A DNA stretch of 64,000 nt from Sulfurimonas sp. (GTDB taxonomy: Bacteria > Campylobacterota > Campylobacteria > Campylobacterales > Sulfurimonadaceae), in contig NZ_JAQTLY010000003.1 of assembly GCF_028714655.1 (NCBI RefSeq), forward strand, positions 124,001 to 188,000. Direction: 5' to 3'. The notes beneath the pieces are model-generated. The model made no database searches, was not told where the DNA came from, and saw nothing but the letters and a program-made list of their open reading frames with translations. Position 1 is the stretch's first letter. Every line of letters begins with the position of its first letter. A program made the translations under genes and the position numbers. This document shows positions 50,659 to 60,182 of the stretch, piece after piece.

Positions 50659-51037
50659 GAAGATATTTCACTATATAAAAACCGCCGCCTGCCATAAAGA
50701 TAGAACCAAACGCATTAAGAACGATATTCGCAAGAGCCATGGCGATTTGTCCGCTGTTTAGAAGTAAGAAACTCTCAATCGCAAATGTTGAGTAGGTTGT
50801 AAGTCCGCCTAAAATACCTGTGGTTAAAAAAGATTTTACATGCATCGGAAAAATAGCCGTATACATAAAGTAGGCTATAAGTATGCCCATTATAAAACTG
50901 CCGATTAGATTTACTCCAAGAGTTCCAAAAGGGAGTTCATGCGGCATTCTGTGAGATATGACACCGTTTAGATAAGCTCGAAGCACGGCACCTATGAAGC
51001 CGCCGCTACCTACGGCTAGGATTGTTTGCCAACTCAT
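50648..51037 (-). CDS. crcB: Fluoride channel FluC/CrcB
   Basis: This small four-helix membrane protein exports fluoride as a dual-topology dimer. Diagnostic segments are GSGGFIGAVLRAYL near the start, GTLGVNLIGSFIMGI in helix 2 and TTGILGGLTTYSTFAIE in helix 3. I start at ATG 51037, where AAGG is 9 bases away; ATG at 51043 is alternative. It overlaps plsC by about 32 bases at the upstream end. No fluoride riboswitch is seen directly before it. Confidence 0.92.
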   Translation of the reverse strand: MSWQTILAVGSGGFIGAVLRAYLNGVISHRMPHELPFGTLGVNLIGSFIMGILIAYFMYTAIFPMHVKSFLTTGILGGLTTYSTFAIESFLLLNSGQIAMALANIVLNAFGSIFMAGGGFYIVKYLLKA

Positions 51038-51704
51038 CGTCATACACCTTTTGCATTTTTATTCGTAAGTCGCTAAGCCAATTTTCATCACTTTTATCCG
51101 CTATAAACGATTCCAAAAAGATTGCTTTTATGCGTCCCGGTTTGTAGTAAAATTTTTTTGTATTATAATATTTTCCGCTTTGCATTATCACTACAGGCTG
51201 AACACGAAGTTTGTTTGCATCTGCTACTATCTTTGCACCTGATTTAAAAGGGAGCATTACATCTTTTGTAGAACGGGTACCCTCGGGAAACATAGCTATT
51301 GCGCGGTTAGTTTTAAGAACATGCTTTGCATCTTTTAGAAGTTTTATAAGCGATGTTTTACTCTCTCTCGCAACTGCTATATCTTGAGGCAGTTTAAGCG
51401 CTAAACCAAAAAAAGGTATCTCAAAAAGCTCTTTTTTGGCTACCCAAGCAATATCTCTATTTGTTATTGCCTCTAGCACTACTATATCTAAATCGCTTTG
51501 GTGATTTAGTAAAAACATTTGAGCGGTTGGATCTTCTTTGCCCTCTGCTTTTACTCTAAAAAATATAGCAGTTCTGATAAGCCATGCAGAAAATTTTCTG
51601 CTATAGGGTCTAGGAAGCAAATAAAAAGTTACTATCATAATAGCAAGGGATATTGCAATTACGATTGTTGCGAATAACCAACTAATGCGAGCAAATATCT
51701 TCAT
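51006..51704 (-). CDS. plsC: 1-acyl-sn-glycerol-3-phosphate acyltransferase PlsC
   Basis: PlsC makes phosphatidic acid at the inner membrane. An N-terminal membrane helix (residues about 9-30) is followed by NHQSDLD with His68 and Asp73 (HX4D motif) and FPEGTRS at 139-145. The length of 232 is normal. It overlaps the SH3 gene upstream by 23 bases and crcB downstream. The order purQ, SH3 protein, plsC, crcB recalls Campylobacter jejuni. Confidence 0.94.
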   Translation of the reverse strand: MKIFARISWLFATIVIAISLAIMIVTFYLLPRPYSRKFSAWLIRTAIFFRVKAEGKEDPTAQMFLLNHQSDLDIVVLEAITNRDIAWVAKKELFEIPFFGLALKLPQDIAVARESKTSLIKLLKDAKHVLKTNRAIAMFPEGTRSTKDVMLPFKSGAKIVADANKLRVQPVVIMQSGKYYNTKKFYYKPGRIKAIFLESFIADKSDENWLSDLRIKMQKVYDDELANNPSRR

Positions 51705-52815
51705 TTTTTACCCAGCCTATCTTTTTATTTTCCAGTTGCACTTTAATCCAGCCTTTTACTTCTTCCTCTTTTTGCAGATTGTATTTGCTTTTGGCTGTTT
51801 CAAATATGGTTCCGTTTGCAACAGGAAGCAGATATATTTTTGTTCCCTCTTTTATGCATACCTCTTTAGACGGAACACCGACATAGAGAACATATGAAAG
51901 TGGAATAATAACAAAGACCAGGTAGATATAATTTTTTTTCCATAAAAGCATAACAAGAGCAAGAAAAGCTACTATCGCGGCTATGCTCATCTTTAGTATT
52001 TCATTAGATTGATCTTTTGGTTTTAGATCACTCTGTGTTGTAACACTGTCGTCGTTTACGACTATCGGTAAGTCGATAGTTATAAATTTGTTTTTAGTTA
52101 TGTTAAAGTATGAAAAGGACAAATTTTCTACTTTTTTATCTATGATTGCATAATATATGATTTTAGAGTCAAGGTGCGACTCCGTGATAGATTCCGTTCC
52201 CTGTTTGTAAACATTGTGCAGTTTAAGAGCAGAGATGTCACAGTTTGTTGCAGTGGCTACAAATACTACTATGTTTCTGGTTGCGTCATAGCTTGTAGTT
52301 TTATGTTCTACAATTTCAAAAGAGCTTGCTACTATGTTAGAAAAATCTTTACCGGGATTGAGTGAGATGACATTTAGTTTTTCACCGGCTAGAGTCGTAG
52401 TTGCATAGTGCGCATTGTTTTTGTCTATCAATGTAGCCGTGAAATCAGGAAGAGCAGCACTCTCGGATGTTGCTATAAAATAAAAGGTTTCGTAATAGTA
52501 TTTGGATTCTACGCTCCTAGTCGGAGAATTTGTTAAAAGCTTCAAACCTTTGGAATTTGATAGTTCATATTTTATATCTATAAAATTTTTAACGGTAGAG
52601 ATAGTTTTAATAGTTACTTCAAATACCTCACCTTTTAAAATTCTTGAGGGAATTTTTTCATAACTTAAGTAGATAACTTTTACTGCTTCTTGAGGTTCTG
52701 CTTCGCTAGCATTAGCAATGCTTTGCGTACCGGCAGAGTTGTCTGTCTCCGGCACATCGGCCGGACTTGCGAACAGAGTTGCACAAAGAAGCCATGTTAA
52801 AAGAAAGGTTTTCAC
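51682..52815 (-). CDS. Exported membrane protein with BatD-like Ig region and C-terminal SH3 domain
   Basis: The 377-residue product has a signal peptide (residues 1-17), a long beta-rich periplasmic part (about 45-260; KIPSRILKGEVFEVTIKT resembles BatD/Ig-like start), two transmembrane segments (about 275-290 and 296-312) and a C-terminal bacterial SH3-like domain (GTKIYLLPVANGTIFE ... GWIKVQLENKKIGWVK). Similar genes sit between purQ and plsC in Campylobacter. The function is unknown; SH3 domains often bind peptidoglycan or metal/peptide ligands. Confidence 0.7.
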   Translation of the reverse strand: MKTFLLTWLLCATLFASPADVPETDNSAGTQSIANASEAEPQEAVKVIYLSYEKIPSRILKGEVFEVTIKTISTVKNFIDIKYELSNSKGLKLLTNSPTRSVESKYYYETFYFIATSESAALPDFTATLIDKNNAHYATTTLAGEKLNVISLNPGKDFSNIVASSFEIVEHKTTSYDATRNIVVFVATATNCDISALKLHNVYKQGTESITESHLDSKIIYYAIIDKKVENLSFSYFNITKNKFITIDLPIVVNDDSVTTQSDLKPKDQSNEILKMSIAAIVAFLALVMLLWKKNYIYLVFVIIPLSYVLYVGVPSKEVCIKEGTKIYLLPVANGTIFETAKSKYNLQKEEEVKGWIKVQLENKKIGWVKNEDICSH

Positions 52816-53486
52816 GCTTGTAAAAACCCTTGTAGCATTTTAATGCCGTCACTGCTTCCAAGAAGCTTTTCCATAGCTCTCTCTGGGTGAGGCATAAGTC
52901 CGAAAACATTTTTCTCTTTATTGCAAACGCCTGCGATTGAGTCTACGCTGCCGTTAGGATTTTTATCACTTCCCTCTTCATCACAATATTTTAAAAGAAT
53001 TTGATTGTTCTCGTACAACTCTTTTAACCCGTCTTCATCTATATAATAATTTCCGTCGTGGTGTGCAATAGGAATATTTACTATATCACCGTTGTGAAGT
53101 TTTTCTAAAAATATATTGTCGTTGTTTATAACTTTTAGATGGTGATGTTTTGAGAGAAAGTGCAGACTCTCGTTTCTCTTAAGCGCACCCGGAAGCAGAC
53201 CGGCTTCTGTTAAAACCTGAAAACCGTTACATATACCTAAAACCTTTCCGCCGCTCTTTGCATATTTAGTTACGGCTTGCATGACAGGGCTAAATTTTGC
53301 GATAGCACCGCTTCTTAGGTAATCACCGTAGCTAAAACCGCCTGCAACGACTAGTAAATCCGTACCCTCAGGTACAGCTTCAGATTTATGCCATAAAATT
53401 TCAGTTTGGGCTCCTAAAGACTTAAATGCATGCTGCGTGTCATATTCGCAGTTTGTACCCGGAAACTGTAAAATCGTTACTTTCAT
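52812..53486 (-). CDS. purQ: Phosphoribosylformylglycinamidine synthase subunit PurQ
   Basis: PurQ is the glutaminase half of FGAM synthase and supplies ammonia to PurL. The class I amidotransferase triad is visible: GICNGFQVL with the nucleophile Cys, and GLMPHPERAME with His and Glu. The true start is ATG 53486 (MKVTILQFPGTNCEYD), not the longer frame to 53543, which lies inside purS. It overlaps purS by 4 bases and the SH3 gene by 4. Confidence 0.95.
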   Translation of the reverse strand: MKVTILQFPGTNCEYDTQHAFKSLGAQTEILWHKSEAVPEGTDLLVVAGGFSYGDYLRSGAIAKFSPVMQAVTKYAKSGGKVLGICNGFQVLTEAGLLPGALKRNESLHFLSKHHHLKVINNDNIFLEKLHNGDIVNIPIAHHDGNYYIDEDGLKELYENNQILLKYCDEEGSDKNPNGSVDSIAGVCNKEKNVFGLMPHPERAMEKLLGSSDGIKMLQGFLQA

Positions 53487-53725
53487 TTTATTAGCTCGAT
53501 AGCATAATCTTCGATTACGGTGTTGGCAAGAAGGTCCTCGCACATTTTCGTAACATCTGCTATGGCTTTTTTCTCATCGTTCTCATCAAGATTGAATATT
53601 ATCTGCTTTCCGACACGAACATTGCTAACATTATTAAAGTGTAAAGACTCAAGCGCATGATGCACTGCTTTGCCCTGAGAATCTAAAACACCCGCTTTTA
53701 AAGATACATTTACAACTACTTTCAT
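53483..53725 (-). CDS. purS: Phosphoribosylformylglycinamidine synthase subunit PurS
   Basis: PurS is the small bridging subunit of the PurLQS complex. The 80-residue product starts KVVVNVSLKAGVLDSQGKAV and contains VGKQIIFNLDE, both family marks. It sits between purC and purQ with a 36-base gap to purC. PurL is not in the window. Confidence 0.95.
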   Translation of the reverse strand: MKVVVNVSLKAGVLDSQGKAVHHALESLHFNNVSNVRVGKQIIFNLDENDEKKAIADVTKMCEDLLANTVIEDYAIELIK

Positions 53726-53761
53726 CTATTACTATTCCTTAATTTTATTTTAGCACTAGTG

Positions 53762-54475
53762 CTATTTAGCCAGTATACGGTTTAGAACTTGTTCGTAAGC
53801 TACTTTTAGACCGCCCAAACCTTGACGAAATCTGTCTTTATCCATCTTTTCGCCGCTTTGCATATCCCAAAAACGGCAATTATCAGGACTGATTTCATCA
53901 ATTAAAATAATATTGCCGCTGCTGTCTTTTCCAAATTCAAGTTTAAAATCAACCAATTTTAATCCTTTATCAGCAAAATAAGGTTTAAGTATATCATTGA
54001 TTTGTCTTGCCATTCTTCTAAGCTTGTCAAGTTCATCTTGATAATCAACTAGACCTAAAATGAGCGCATGCTGATCGTTAAGTTTCGGGTCTCCAAGCGC
54101 GTCATTTTTATAGTCAAACTCAACCAAAGTAAATGGAAGAACCGTTCCGTCTTTGATTCCAAGATTGCGAGTAAGACTTCCTGTTGCTATGTTGCGAACG
54201 ATTACTTCGATCAATATAACTTTAGTTTTTTTATGCAACATATGATTGTCATCTAACATTTTTACAAAATGAGTCTGTATACCGTTAGCTTCTAAAAGTT
54301 TAAAAAGTTCAGTTGAAATCTTGTTATTAAGTGCGCCTTTGCCGGCTTCACTTGATTTTTTTTCTCCGTTAAATGCAGTTAAATCATCTTTAAACTCTGA
54401 TATAACTAGATTTTCATCATCTGTTGAAAATAGCTTTTTTGCTTTTCCTTCATAGAGCAGTTCTCTTTTTTCCAT
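53762..54475 (-). CDS. purC: SAICAR synthase PurC
   Basis: PurC joins aspartate to CAIR in purine synthesis. The start [11 protein letters not shown], the [12 protein letters not shown] segment near residue 88, and [31 protein letters not shown] near the C-terminus are diagnostic. The 237-residue length is normal. It starts 2 bases after ctpA stops, in the same operon. Confidence 0.96.
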   Translation of the reverse strand: MEKRELLYEGKAKKLFSTDDENLVISEFKDDLTAFNGEKKSSEAGKGALNNKISTELFKLLEANGIQTHFVKMLDDNHMLHKKTKVILIEVIVRNIATGSLTRNLGIKDGTVLPFTLVEFDYKNDALGDPKLNDQHALILGLVDYQDELDKLRRMARQINDILKPYFADKGLKLVDFKLEFGKDSSGNIILIDEISPDNCRFWDMQSGEKMDKDRFRQGLGGLKVAYEQVLNRILAK

Positions 54476-54477
54476 TT

Positions 54478-55794
54478 TTATAGTCCTTTTGTAATAATTA
54501 AAGCTTTTATAATATCAACACCGGCTTTGAGTTGACTATCTTTATTCATCGTCTCATCGGTTATGATAAGTTTTGAATCCTCTAAAGGTTCATCTTTTCC
54601 TTTTTTTCCGTCAACTTTCTCTAGCTCTTCTTTTAAGTGTTTCTTTAAATCTGCCTCTTTTAATGCGAAATCATTTTTAGTAGTATTTATTTCACCCGGA
54701 AAAACTACGATATCGGGTTTTACACCCACAGCTTGAATAGTTCGCCCGCTTGGAAGGTAATATCTTGCGATAGTGAGCTTAATCGCTTCATCTTCTGTTA
54801 CGGGAAGCACAACCTGAACGCTTCCTTTTCCAAATGTATTTTGCCCGACTACGATAGCGCGTTTATGGTCTTGCAACGACCCGCTTACAATCTCGCTGGC
54901 ACTGGCACTTCCGCCGTTTACAAGCACGACTAAAGGTACTCCGGTTAAAGTGTTTTCCGGTTTTGCCGTATAAATTTCGTCATCTGCTTTATTTCTGCCT
55001 TTTTGAGAAACGATATTGCCTTTTTCGACAAATATGTTTACAAGCCCGACAGCTTGATCAAGAAGTCCGCCCGGATTGTTTCTTAAATCAAGAATGATTC
55101 CTTTGGTTGTCGACTTTCTCTTTTTAATAGCTTTAGTAACCTCTCCGATAACTTTTTTATCAAAACTTGTTACGCGAATATATTGAATATCATTGCCGAT
55201 AGATTTCGTATATACCGATTCTATAGTGATATTTCCTCTTACTATATTAATTTTAAGAGGTTTTGCTTCTCCTTCTCTTACTATCGTCAATTCAATCGGA
55301 GCGCCGATTTTACCTCTCATAATTGCAACGGCATCGTCAATAGTCATATTCAGAGTAGATTCATTATTGATTTTAAGAATTATATCTCCGGCTTTTACAC
55401 CTGCTTTATCGGCCGGAGTTCCTTCGATAGGAGCAATAACGGTAATAGCACCGTCTTTTATCCCTACGGTAATTCCAAGTCCGCCGAACTCACCGTTTGT
55501 TTGAACTTTTAAATTTTTATAATCTTTTTGCGTTAGATAGTTAGAGTGAGCATCAAGATTGCTCATCATGCCGTTAAGCGCTTTGTCCATCAGCTCTTCT
55601 ATCGTCACATTATCAACATTGTATTGCTCGACAATACTGATAACTTTTGTAAACTTTGCCAAGGCCTCAAGTCTTGAAGCCTCTTTGCTCCCTTTTTTCT
55701 CCCCGGTAGCGGCAAACAGATTTGTAGAAAACAACAAGGCAAGGGCAACCGTTATAGATGCAAAACCAAGTGTAATTAACTTTTTGTTATTCAT
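54478..55794 (-). CDS. ctpA: C-terminal processing serine protease CtpA (S41 family)
   Basis: This exported protease has a signal/anchor helix (about 8-28), a PDZ domain ([19 protein letters not shown] ... [12 protein letters not shown]) and the S41 core with [10 protein letters not shown] (Ser) and NTFGKGSVQ (Lys), forming the Ser-Lys dyad. It processes or degrades periplasmic proteins by their C-termini. TATAAT about 38 bases upstream and AGGAAAAA before the ATG give a standard leader. It heads the pur/plsC/crcB operon. Confidence 0.92.
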   Translation of the reverse strand: MNNKKLITLGFASITVALALLFSTNLFAATGEKKGSKEASRLEALAKFTKVISIVEQYNVDNVTIEELMDKALNGMMSNLDAHSNYLTQKDYKNLKVQTNGEFGGLGITVGIKDGAITVIAPIEGTPADKAGVKAGDIILKINNESTLNMTIDDAVAIMRGKIGAPIELTIVREGEAKPLKINIVRGNITIESVYTKSIGNDIQYIRVTSFDKKVIGEVTKAIKKRKSTTKGIILDLRNNPGGLLDQAVGLVNIFVEKGNIVSQKGRNKADDEIYTAKPENTLTGVPLVVLVNGGSASASEIVSGSLQDHKRAIVVGQNTFGKGSVQVVLPVTEDEAIKLTIARYYLPSGRTIQAVGVKPDIVVFPGEINTTKNDFALKEADLKKHLKEELEKVDGKKGKDEPLEDSKLIITDETMNKDSQLKAGVDIIKALIITKGL

Positions 55795-55878
55795 TATTTT
55801 TCCTATCGAAATTAAAAAATGCCATTATAGTAAAAAGCTCTTTAAATACAAATTTAATAAATTATTGATTTATAGTAA

Positions 55879-55906
55879 TTGTTCTTAAAACTATTTTTAA
55901 TATAAT
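55879..55906 (+). promoter_or_regulatory. Promoter of the hemerythrin gene
   Basis: TTGTTC at 55879-55884 and TATAAT at 55901-55906 are 16 bases apart, about 30 bases before the ATG at 55935. It lies in the gap divergent from ctpA. Confidence 0.55.
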
Positions 55907-55934
55907 ACGAAAAAAAGATAAACAAGGCTTAACA

Positions 55935-56375
55935 ATGAGTACGATAAAAGAATTTTTAACTACGGATCACGGTCGTTGCGACGAATTATTTGCAAATATG
56001 GAAGATGCGGCGGCAAAATCAATAGAGAGTGCTAAAGAGGCATATGAAGAGTTTGCAAAATCTACAGAGAGACATTTTCAAATGGAAGAGAGAGTTATGT
56101 TTTTAGAGTTTGAGCAAAAAACCGGTATGACACAAGGTCCTACTGCTATGATGAGACATGAACATGCTCAGATGAGAAACTTAATAGCGGAGATGGGTAA
56201 AGCGATAGAGGCTAAAGATAAAGATAAATTTTTCGGCAATAGCGAAACATTGATGATTTTGATGCAGCAGCACAATATGAAAGAGGAGCAGATGCTCTAC
56301 ACTATGGCTCAGCAGCACTTAAGCGCAGAATCTGACCGCATAGTAGATATGATGCAATCAATGATTGCGCAGTAA
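55935..56375 (+). CDS. Hemerythrin-like non-heme di-iron protein
   Basis: The 146-residue four-helix protein has the hemerythrin ligand pattern: DHGRCDELF (His12), ERHFQMEERVMF, RHEHAQMRN and QQHNMKEEQML. It should bind oxygen, or sense or scavenge nitric oxide or oxygen. It is followed after 15 bases by a heme-copper-oxidase-like membrane protein, and the two likely form one unit. Confidence 0.87.
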   Translation: MSTIKEFLTTDHGRCDELFANMEDAAAKSIESAKEAYEEFAKSTERHFQMEERVMFLEFEQKTGMTQGPTAMMRHEHAQMRNLIAEMGKAIEAKDKDKFFGNSETLMILMQQHNMKEEQMLYTMAQQHLSAESDRIVDMMQSMIAQ

Positions 56376-56390
56376 ACAGAGGAAAAAGAT

Positions 56391-57689
56391 ATGGAATTTG
56401 AGGGATTATCGGTAGATCAGGCACCGCCCATATCGGCACCTATTAGATTCTTTGTGACGGCACCTCTCTTTGCTGTTTTAGCAGGGATTTTGATATTTTT
56501 AAGTGATGCCCAAGTTTTAACCAGTAGATACTCGATTGAAACCATCGTAATTACGCACGCCATAACTATCGGCTTTTTAAGCTTTGTAATGTTTGGTGCG
56601 CTCTTTCAAATGCTTCCTGTTTTAGCCGGAGTAAAAATTTCAAAAGTCGGTATAATCTCTAAAATTTCATATACTCTTATGTTGCTCGGTACTTTTTCGA
56701 TGATTTTTGGGTTGTGGTTAAATATATCAAAATTGATTTTTGTTTCGTCACTTCTGCTTGGCGGTGGTTTTTTAACGGTAATTATCTCAATGTTGATTGC
56801 ATTTAGAGGCGTTATAAATGTGACGGCAAGCGTTAGAGCTATGATTACAAGTTTGGTTTTTGCTTTCATCATAGTATTGATGGGAATGCACCTATTGGCA
56901 TCTTATGGAATCGGCAAGTTTTCTAATTTACATGGGCTGTTTGCAAATATTCATAGCGTTTGGGCAATTTTCGGTTTTGCCGGAGTTTTGATAATCGGTG
57001 TGGCTTTTCATGTGTTGCCGATGTTTTATGTAGCACCGAGATTTAAGAAATTTTGCAAACAAAAAGTCGTATGGCTTATAACTGGCGGACTTCTGTTATG
57101 GCTAGTTTTAAATGTATTTGCAGAGTCGTATAGCACAATCGCAAAAATATGGGTAGCAATGTTTTTTTGGGCATTTTCTACAACCGTTTATTTAAAATTA
57201 AATGCCCGCCGCCGCAAGGTTAGCGATGTAACCGTTTGGTATTGGAGAAGTGCGGCTATTTTTATGACTTTGGGTACATTTTCTTGGGCGTTTAATGATT
57301 TTTTTGACGGGAAATACATAGTCATAGTATCAATTTTAATAGGCGGCGGATTTATTTTTTCTATAATGTCGGGAATGTTGTATAAAATAGTTCCCTTTTT
57401 GGTATGGTTTCATCTAAATGCCAAAGGTTATATGACTATCCCGACGATGAATGATATGATAAATAAAAAATTGGCAACTGCACAGTTTGTTCTTTTTATA
57501 ATCTCTTTAGTCGGTTTTATCGTCTCTTTTTTCATTCCAAGCATTTTGCCTGTATTTGCTATCTCGTTTATAATGAGTATGGCAATATTAGAGTACAATA
57601 TCGTTATCCCAATTTTGATTTATGCAAAAATCATCAAAACAAAACCGGAGTTTGATATGAGTATGTTTACGATGAAAGTAGAAAAATAG
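56391..57689 (+). CDS. Polytopic membrane protein, NnrS/heme-copper oxidase subunit I-like
   Basis: The 432-residue protein has about twelve helices and begins APIRFFVTAPLFAVLAGILI, the start seen in NnrS and cbb3-subunit-I-like uncharacterised proteins. Histidines in THAITIGFLSFVMFGALFQ, NIHSVWAIFGFAG and IGVAFHVLPMFY are placed where such proteins bind heme or metal. NnrS-like proteins protect against nitric oxide stress; here this is inference, supported by the hemerythrin gene before it. AroK follows after 2 bases. Confidence 0.68.
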   Translation: MEFEGLSVDQAPPISAPIRFFVTAPLFAVLAGILIFLSDAQVLTSRYSIETIVITHAITIGFLSFVMFGALFQMLPVLAGVKISKVGIISKISYTLMLLGTFSMIFGLWLNISKLIFVSSLLLGGGFLTVIISMLIAFRGVINVTASVRAMITSLVFAFIIVLMGMHLLASYGIGKFSNLHGLFANIHSVWAIFGFAGVLIIGVAFHVLPMFYVAPRFKKFCKQKVVWLITGGLLLWLVLNVFAESYSTIAKIWVAMFFWAFSTTVYLKLNARRRKVSDVTVWYWRSAAIFMTLGTFSWAFNDFFDGKYIVIVSILIGGGFIFSIMSGMLYKIVPFLVWFHLNAKGYMTIPTMNDMINKKLATAQFVLFIISLVGFIVSFFIPSILPVFAISFIMSMAILEYNIVIPILIYAKIIKTKPEFDMSMFTMKVEK

Positions 57690-57691
57690 AA

Positions 57692-58207
57692 GTGAAAAAT
57701 ATTATATTAATAGGATTTATGGGTGTAGGCAAGGGCAGTGTTGCCCGTGAAGTAATCAAGCTCTCCGATTATATATCCGTAGACACGGATGACCTTATAG
57801 AGAGTATGGAGAACAAAAGCGTCAAAAAAATATTCGCAGACAGCGGAGAAGAGTATTTTAGGTCTTTAGAGAAAAAAGTTTCACACTGGCTTGAAAAAAG
57901 CGTTAAAAACACTCTTATATCAACAGGCGGCGGATTTTATAAGCAGAAAAATTTAAAAGACATAGGGGCAGTTGTTTTTTTAGACTCCCCGTTTGATAAG
58001 ATACTGGAACGAATAAATTCTCATCCAAATGCTGTAAAAAAACTTAAAAAAAGACCCCTTTTAGAGGACTTAAAAAAGGCGAGAGAGCTTTATAACGAGC
58101 GTTTGCCACAGTATAAAGCTTTAGCGGATGTTGTTATAGATGTAACCGATAAAAGTGCGTTGGAATGCGCTAAAGAACTTCTTTCAAAGGTAAAAAAACA
58201 TGGGTAA
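57692..58207 (+). CDS. aroK: Shikimate kinase
   Basis: AroK phosphorylates shikimate in aromatic amino acid synthesis. The 171-residue product begins NIILIGFMGVGKGSVA, so the Walker A has Gly after the Lys and the Ser one place later than usual. The shikimate-binding VDTDDLIE segment near residue 33 and STGGGFY near 76 are present, as is KKRPLL near 113. The start is GTG. It overlaps the thioredoxin-fold gene by 8 bases. Confidence 0.9.
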   Translation: MKNIILIGFMGVGKGSVAREVIKLSDYISVDTDDLIESMENKSVKKIFADSGEEYFRSLEKKVSHWLEKSVKNTLISTGGGFYKQKNLKDIGAVVFLDSPFDKILERINSHPNAVKKLKKRPLLEDLKKARELYNERLPQYKALADVVIDVTDKSALECAKELLSKVKKHG

Positions 58208-58619
58208 AATTTTTATATATTTAATGCTTGCTGTTGCTACTCTTACGGCTTCGGAAATAAAGTGGGCAAAAGATTTTAACAGCGGAGTTGCAGAAGCAAA
58301 AAAAGTCAATAAGCCGATACTTTTCGTATCTTCAAGACATTCATGCAAGTATTGTGTCATGTTGGATGAAACCACATTTAAAGATAAAAGAGTTATTGAA
58401 GAACTTAATAAAAATTTTGTATCAATAATCTCTTATAGCGACAAAAACGATTATATGCCCAAAGAGCTGTGGCAACCCGGTACCCCTGCAATATGGTTTT
58501 TAGAGCCGAGTGCAGAACCGATGTATCAGCCGTTAATGGGTGCGATTGATGCCGAAAATTTTTTAAAAGCATTGGCTATTATAAATGAAGAATTTGGCAA
58601 GGGAAAAAATAAAAAATGA
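58200..58619 (+). CDS. Exported thioredoxin-fold protein
   Basis: The 139-residue product has a short signal peptide (residues 1-17) and a thioredoxin fold with the active-site SRHSCKYCVMLDETTF (CxxC at about residues 46-49) and a cis-Pro segment GTPAIWFLE. It resembles Thioredoxin_7/DUF255-type periplasmic thiol proteins. The redox role (reduction or isomerisation) is unclear. It overlaps hisD by an ATGA junction, yet has no obvious link to histidine synthesis. Confidence 0.78.
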   Translation: MGKIFIYLMLAVATLTASEIKWAKDFNSGVAEAKKVNKPILFVSSRHSCKYCVMLDETTFKDKRVIEELNKNFVSIISYSDKNDYMPKELWQPGTPAIWFLEPSAEPMYQPLMGAIDAENFLKALAIINEEFGKGKNKK

Positions 58620-59908
58620 TTTTTACAAATTCAAAAAGTAGTGATTTCAAAGCTGAGTTCGATGAGCTTCTCGGGCGAGGCAAAATGGATATAGCCTCTG
58701 TCAGTACAATAGTCGGAAATATTATCGGTGAAATAAAAAGTGAAAAAAACGAGGCGCTAAAACGACATATTGCCAAGTTTGACAAGTGGACTCCAAAGAG
58801 CGATGAAGATTTGAAAATTTCGACGGAGTCTATGAGTAGGGCATATGCAAATCTTGATGAAAAGCTGAAAAGCTCTTTACATTTGGCATATGACAGAATT
58901 AAAATATACCATGAGAAGCAAAAACCGAGATCTTGGTTTGACGATGAACCAAACGGAACTATTTTGGGTCAGAGAGTTACTCCGGTCGATAGCGCGGGGC
59001 TTTATATACCGGGCGGAAAAGCAGCTTATCCCTCATCGCTTCTTATGAATGTTATTCCGGCGCAGGTTGCAGGGGTTGAGAAGATAGTAGTTTGTACGCC
59101 GACACCCGACAATGAGCCGAATGAACTTTTGCTTGCGGCTTGTCATTTATGCGGAGTAAGTGAAGTTTATAAAGTCGGAGGTGCCAGTGCTATTGCTGCT
59201 ATGGCATACGGTACCCAGACTATTCCAAAAGTCGATGTTATCACGGGACCGGGAAATATTTTTGTTGCAACGGCAAAAAAGATGGTTTTTGGCGATGTAA
59301 ATATTGATATGATTGCAGGACCGAGCGAGATAGGGATACTTGCGGACGATAGCGCAAACCCGTCGCATTTGGCAATTGATATGCTCTCTCAAGCTGAGCA
59401 TGACGAGATGGCAAGCTCGATTTTAATTACTCCGTCGCAGAAGTTAGCCGATAGTGTAAGAGTCGAACTTGAAAATTGGCTAAAAAAACTTCCCAGAGAA
59501 GAGATAGCAAGAAAGTCTATTGAGGAGAGAGGCGCGATAATCGTAACTGCAGATATGGAAGAGGCAATTGAGTTAATGAATGAAATTGCACCTGAGCATT
59601 TAGAAGTAGCAACACTCTCTCCTTTTGAACTTCTGCCGCTTATAAAGCATGCAGGGGCGATATTTTTAGGACACAATACTCCTGAAGCAGTTGGTGATTA
59701 TGTAGCAGGTCCAAACCATACTTTGCCAACCGGAGGAACTGCCAAATTTTACTCTCCGCTGGGAGTTGAAAACTTTATGAAAAAGACATCAATTATCTCA
59801 TTTAGCTCTAAAGCTATAAACGAGATAGGCGAAGAGTGCGCATTAATTGCAAAAACGGAGGGGTTGACTGCACATGAACTCTCGGTCAGAATCAGACTTT
59901 ATAAATAG
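58616..59908 (+). CDS. hisD: Histidinol dehydrogenase
   Basis: HisD carries out the last two oxidations of histidine synthesis with NAD and zinc. The family segments TPVDSAGLYIPGGKAAYPSS, DVITGPGNIFVATAK, DMIAGPSE, LSQAEHDEMASS (zinc ligands), EIAPEHLEV (catalytic Glu-His) and GPNHTLPTGGTAKF are all present. The 430-residue length is normal. Other his genes are not adjacent. A hairpin after the stop may end transcription. Confidence 0.96.
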   Translation: MIFTNSKSSDFKAEFDELLGRGKMDIASVSTIVGNIIGEIKSEKNEALKRHIAKFDKWTPKSDEDLKISTESMSRAYANLDEKLKSSLHLAYDRIKIYHEKQKPRSWFDDEPNGTILGQRVTPVDSAGLYIPGGKAAYPSSLLMNVIPAQVAGVEKIVVCTPTPDNEPNELLLAACHLCGVSEVYKVGGASAIAAMAYGTQTIPKVDVITGPGNIFVATAKKMVFGDVNIDMIAGPSEIGILADDSANPSHLAIDMLSQAEHDEMASSILITPSQKLADSVRVELENWLKKLPREEIARKSIEERGAIIVTADMEEAIELMNEIAPEHLEVATLSPFELLPLIKHAGAIFLGHNTPEAVGDYVAGPNHTLPTGGTAKFYSPLGVENFMKKTSIISFSSKAINEIGEECALIAKTEGLTAHELSVRIRLYK

Positions 59909-59944
59909 ATATATGTTGTTAGATGTGCTTTAATATTATTAAAA

Positions 59945-59972
59945 TTAAGCTATCAAAAAATTGATAGCTTAA
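59945..59972. terminator. AT-rich perfect hairpin after hisD
   Basis: TTAAGCTATCAA and TTGATAGCTTAA form a 12-base stem with an AAAA loop, 37 bases after hisD. The downstream U tract is weak. The remaining bases to 60182 are AT-rich upstream DNA for the psr-like operon, with AAGGAG about 7 bases before its first ATG. Confidence 0.5.
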
Positions 59973-60182
59973 ATAACTTCTTCAATTAATAATCCAAATA
60001 TTCCCAAAAAATAAAAAATATTATAAAATTATCACATTTTTATAACAAGTTTAAGCTTTATATAGGTAGTATTTAAGAAGTAAGAATTCATAAAACTTGC
60101 AAAATAAGGGTTTCTTTTTAAAAAGATTAACTAAAGTTATAAATCTTAAAATTTGTCTATACAAGGGCTATAAGGAGAATAT

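Noticed and set aside
53487..53543. N-terminal extension of purQ
   Set aside because: The extra 19 residues lie within purS and precede a canonical PurQ start (MKVTILQFPG).
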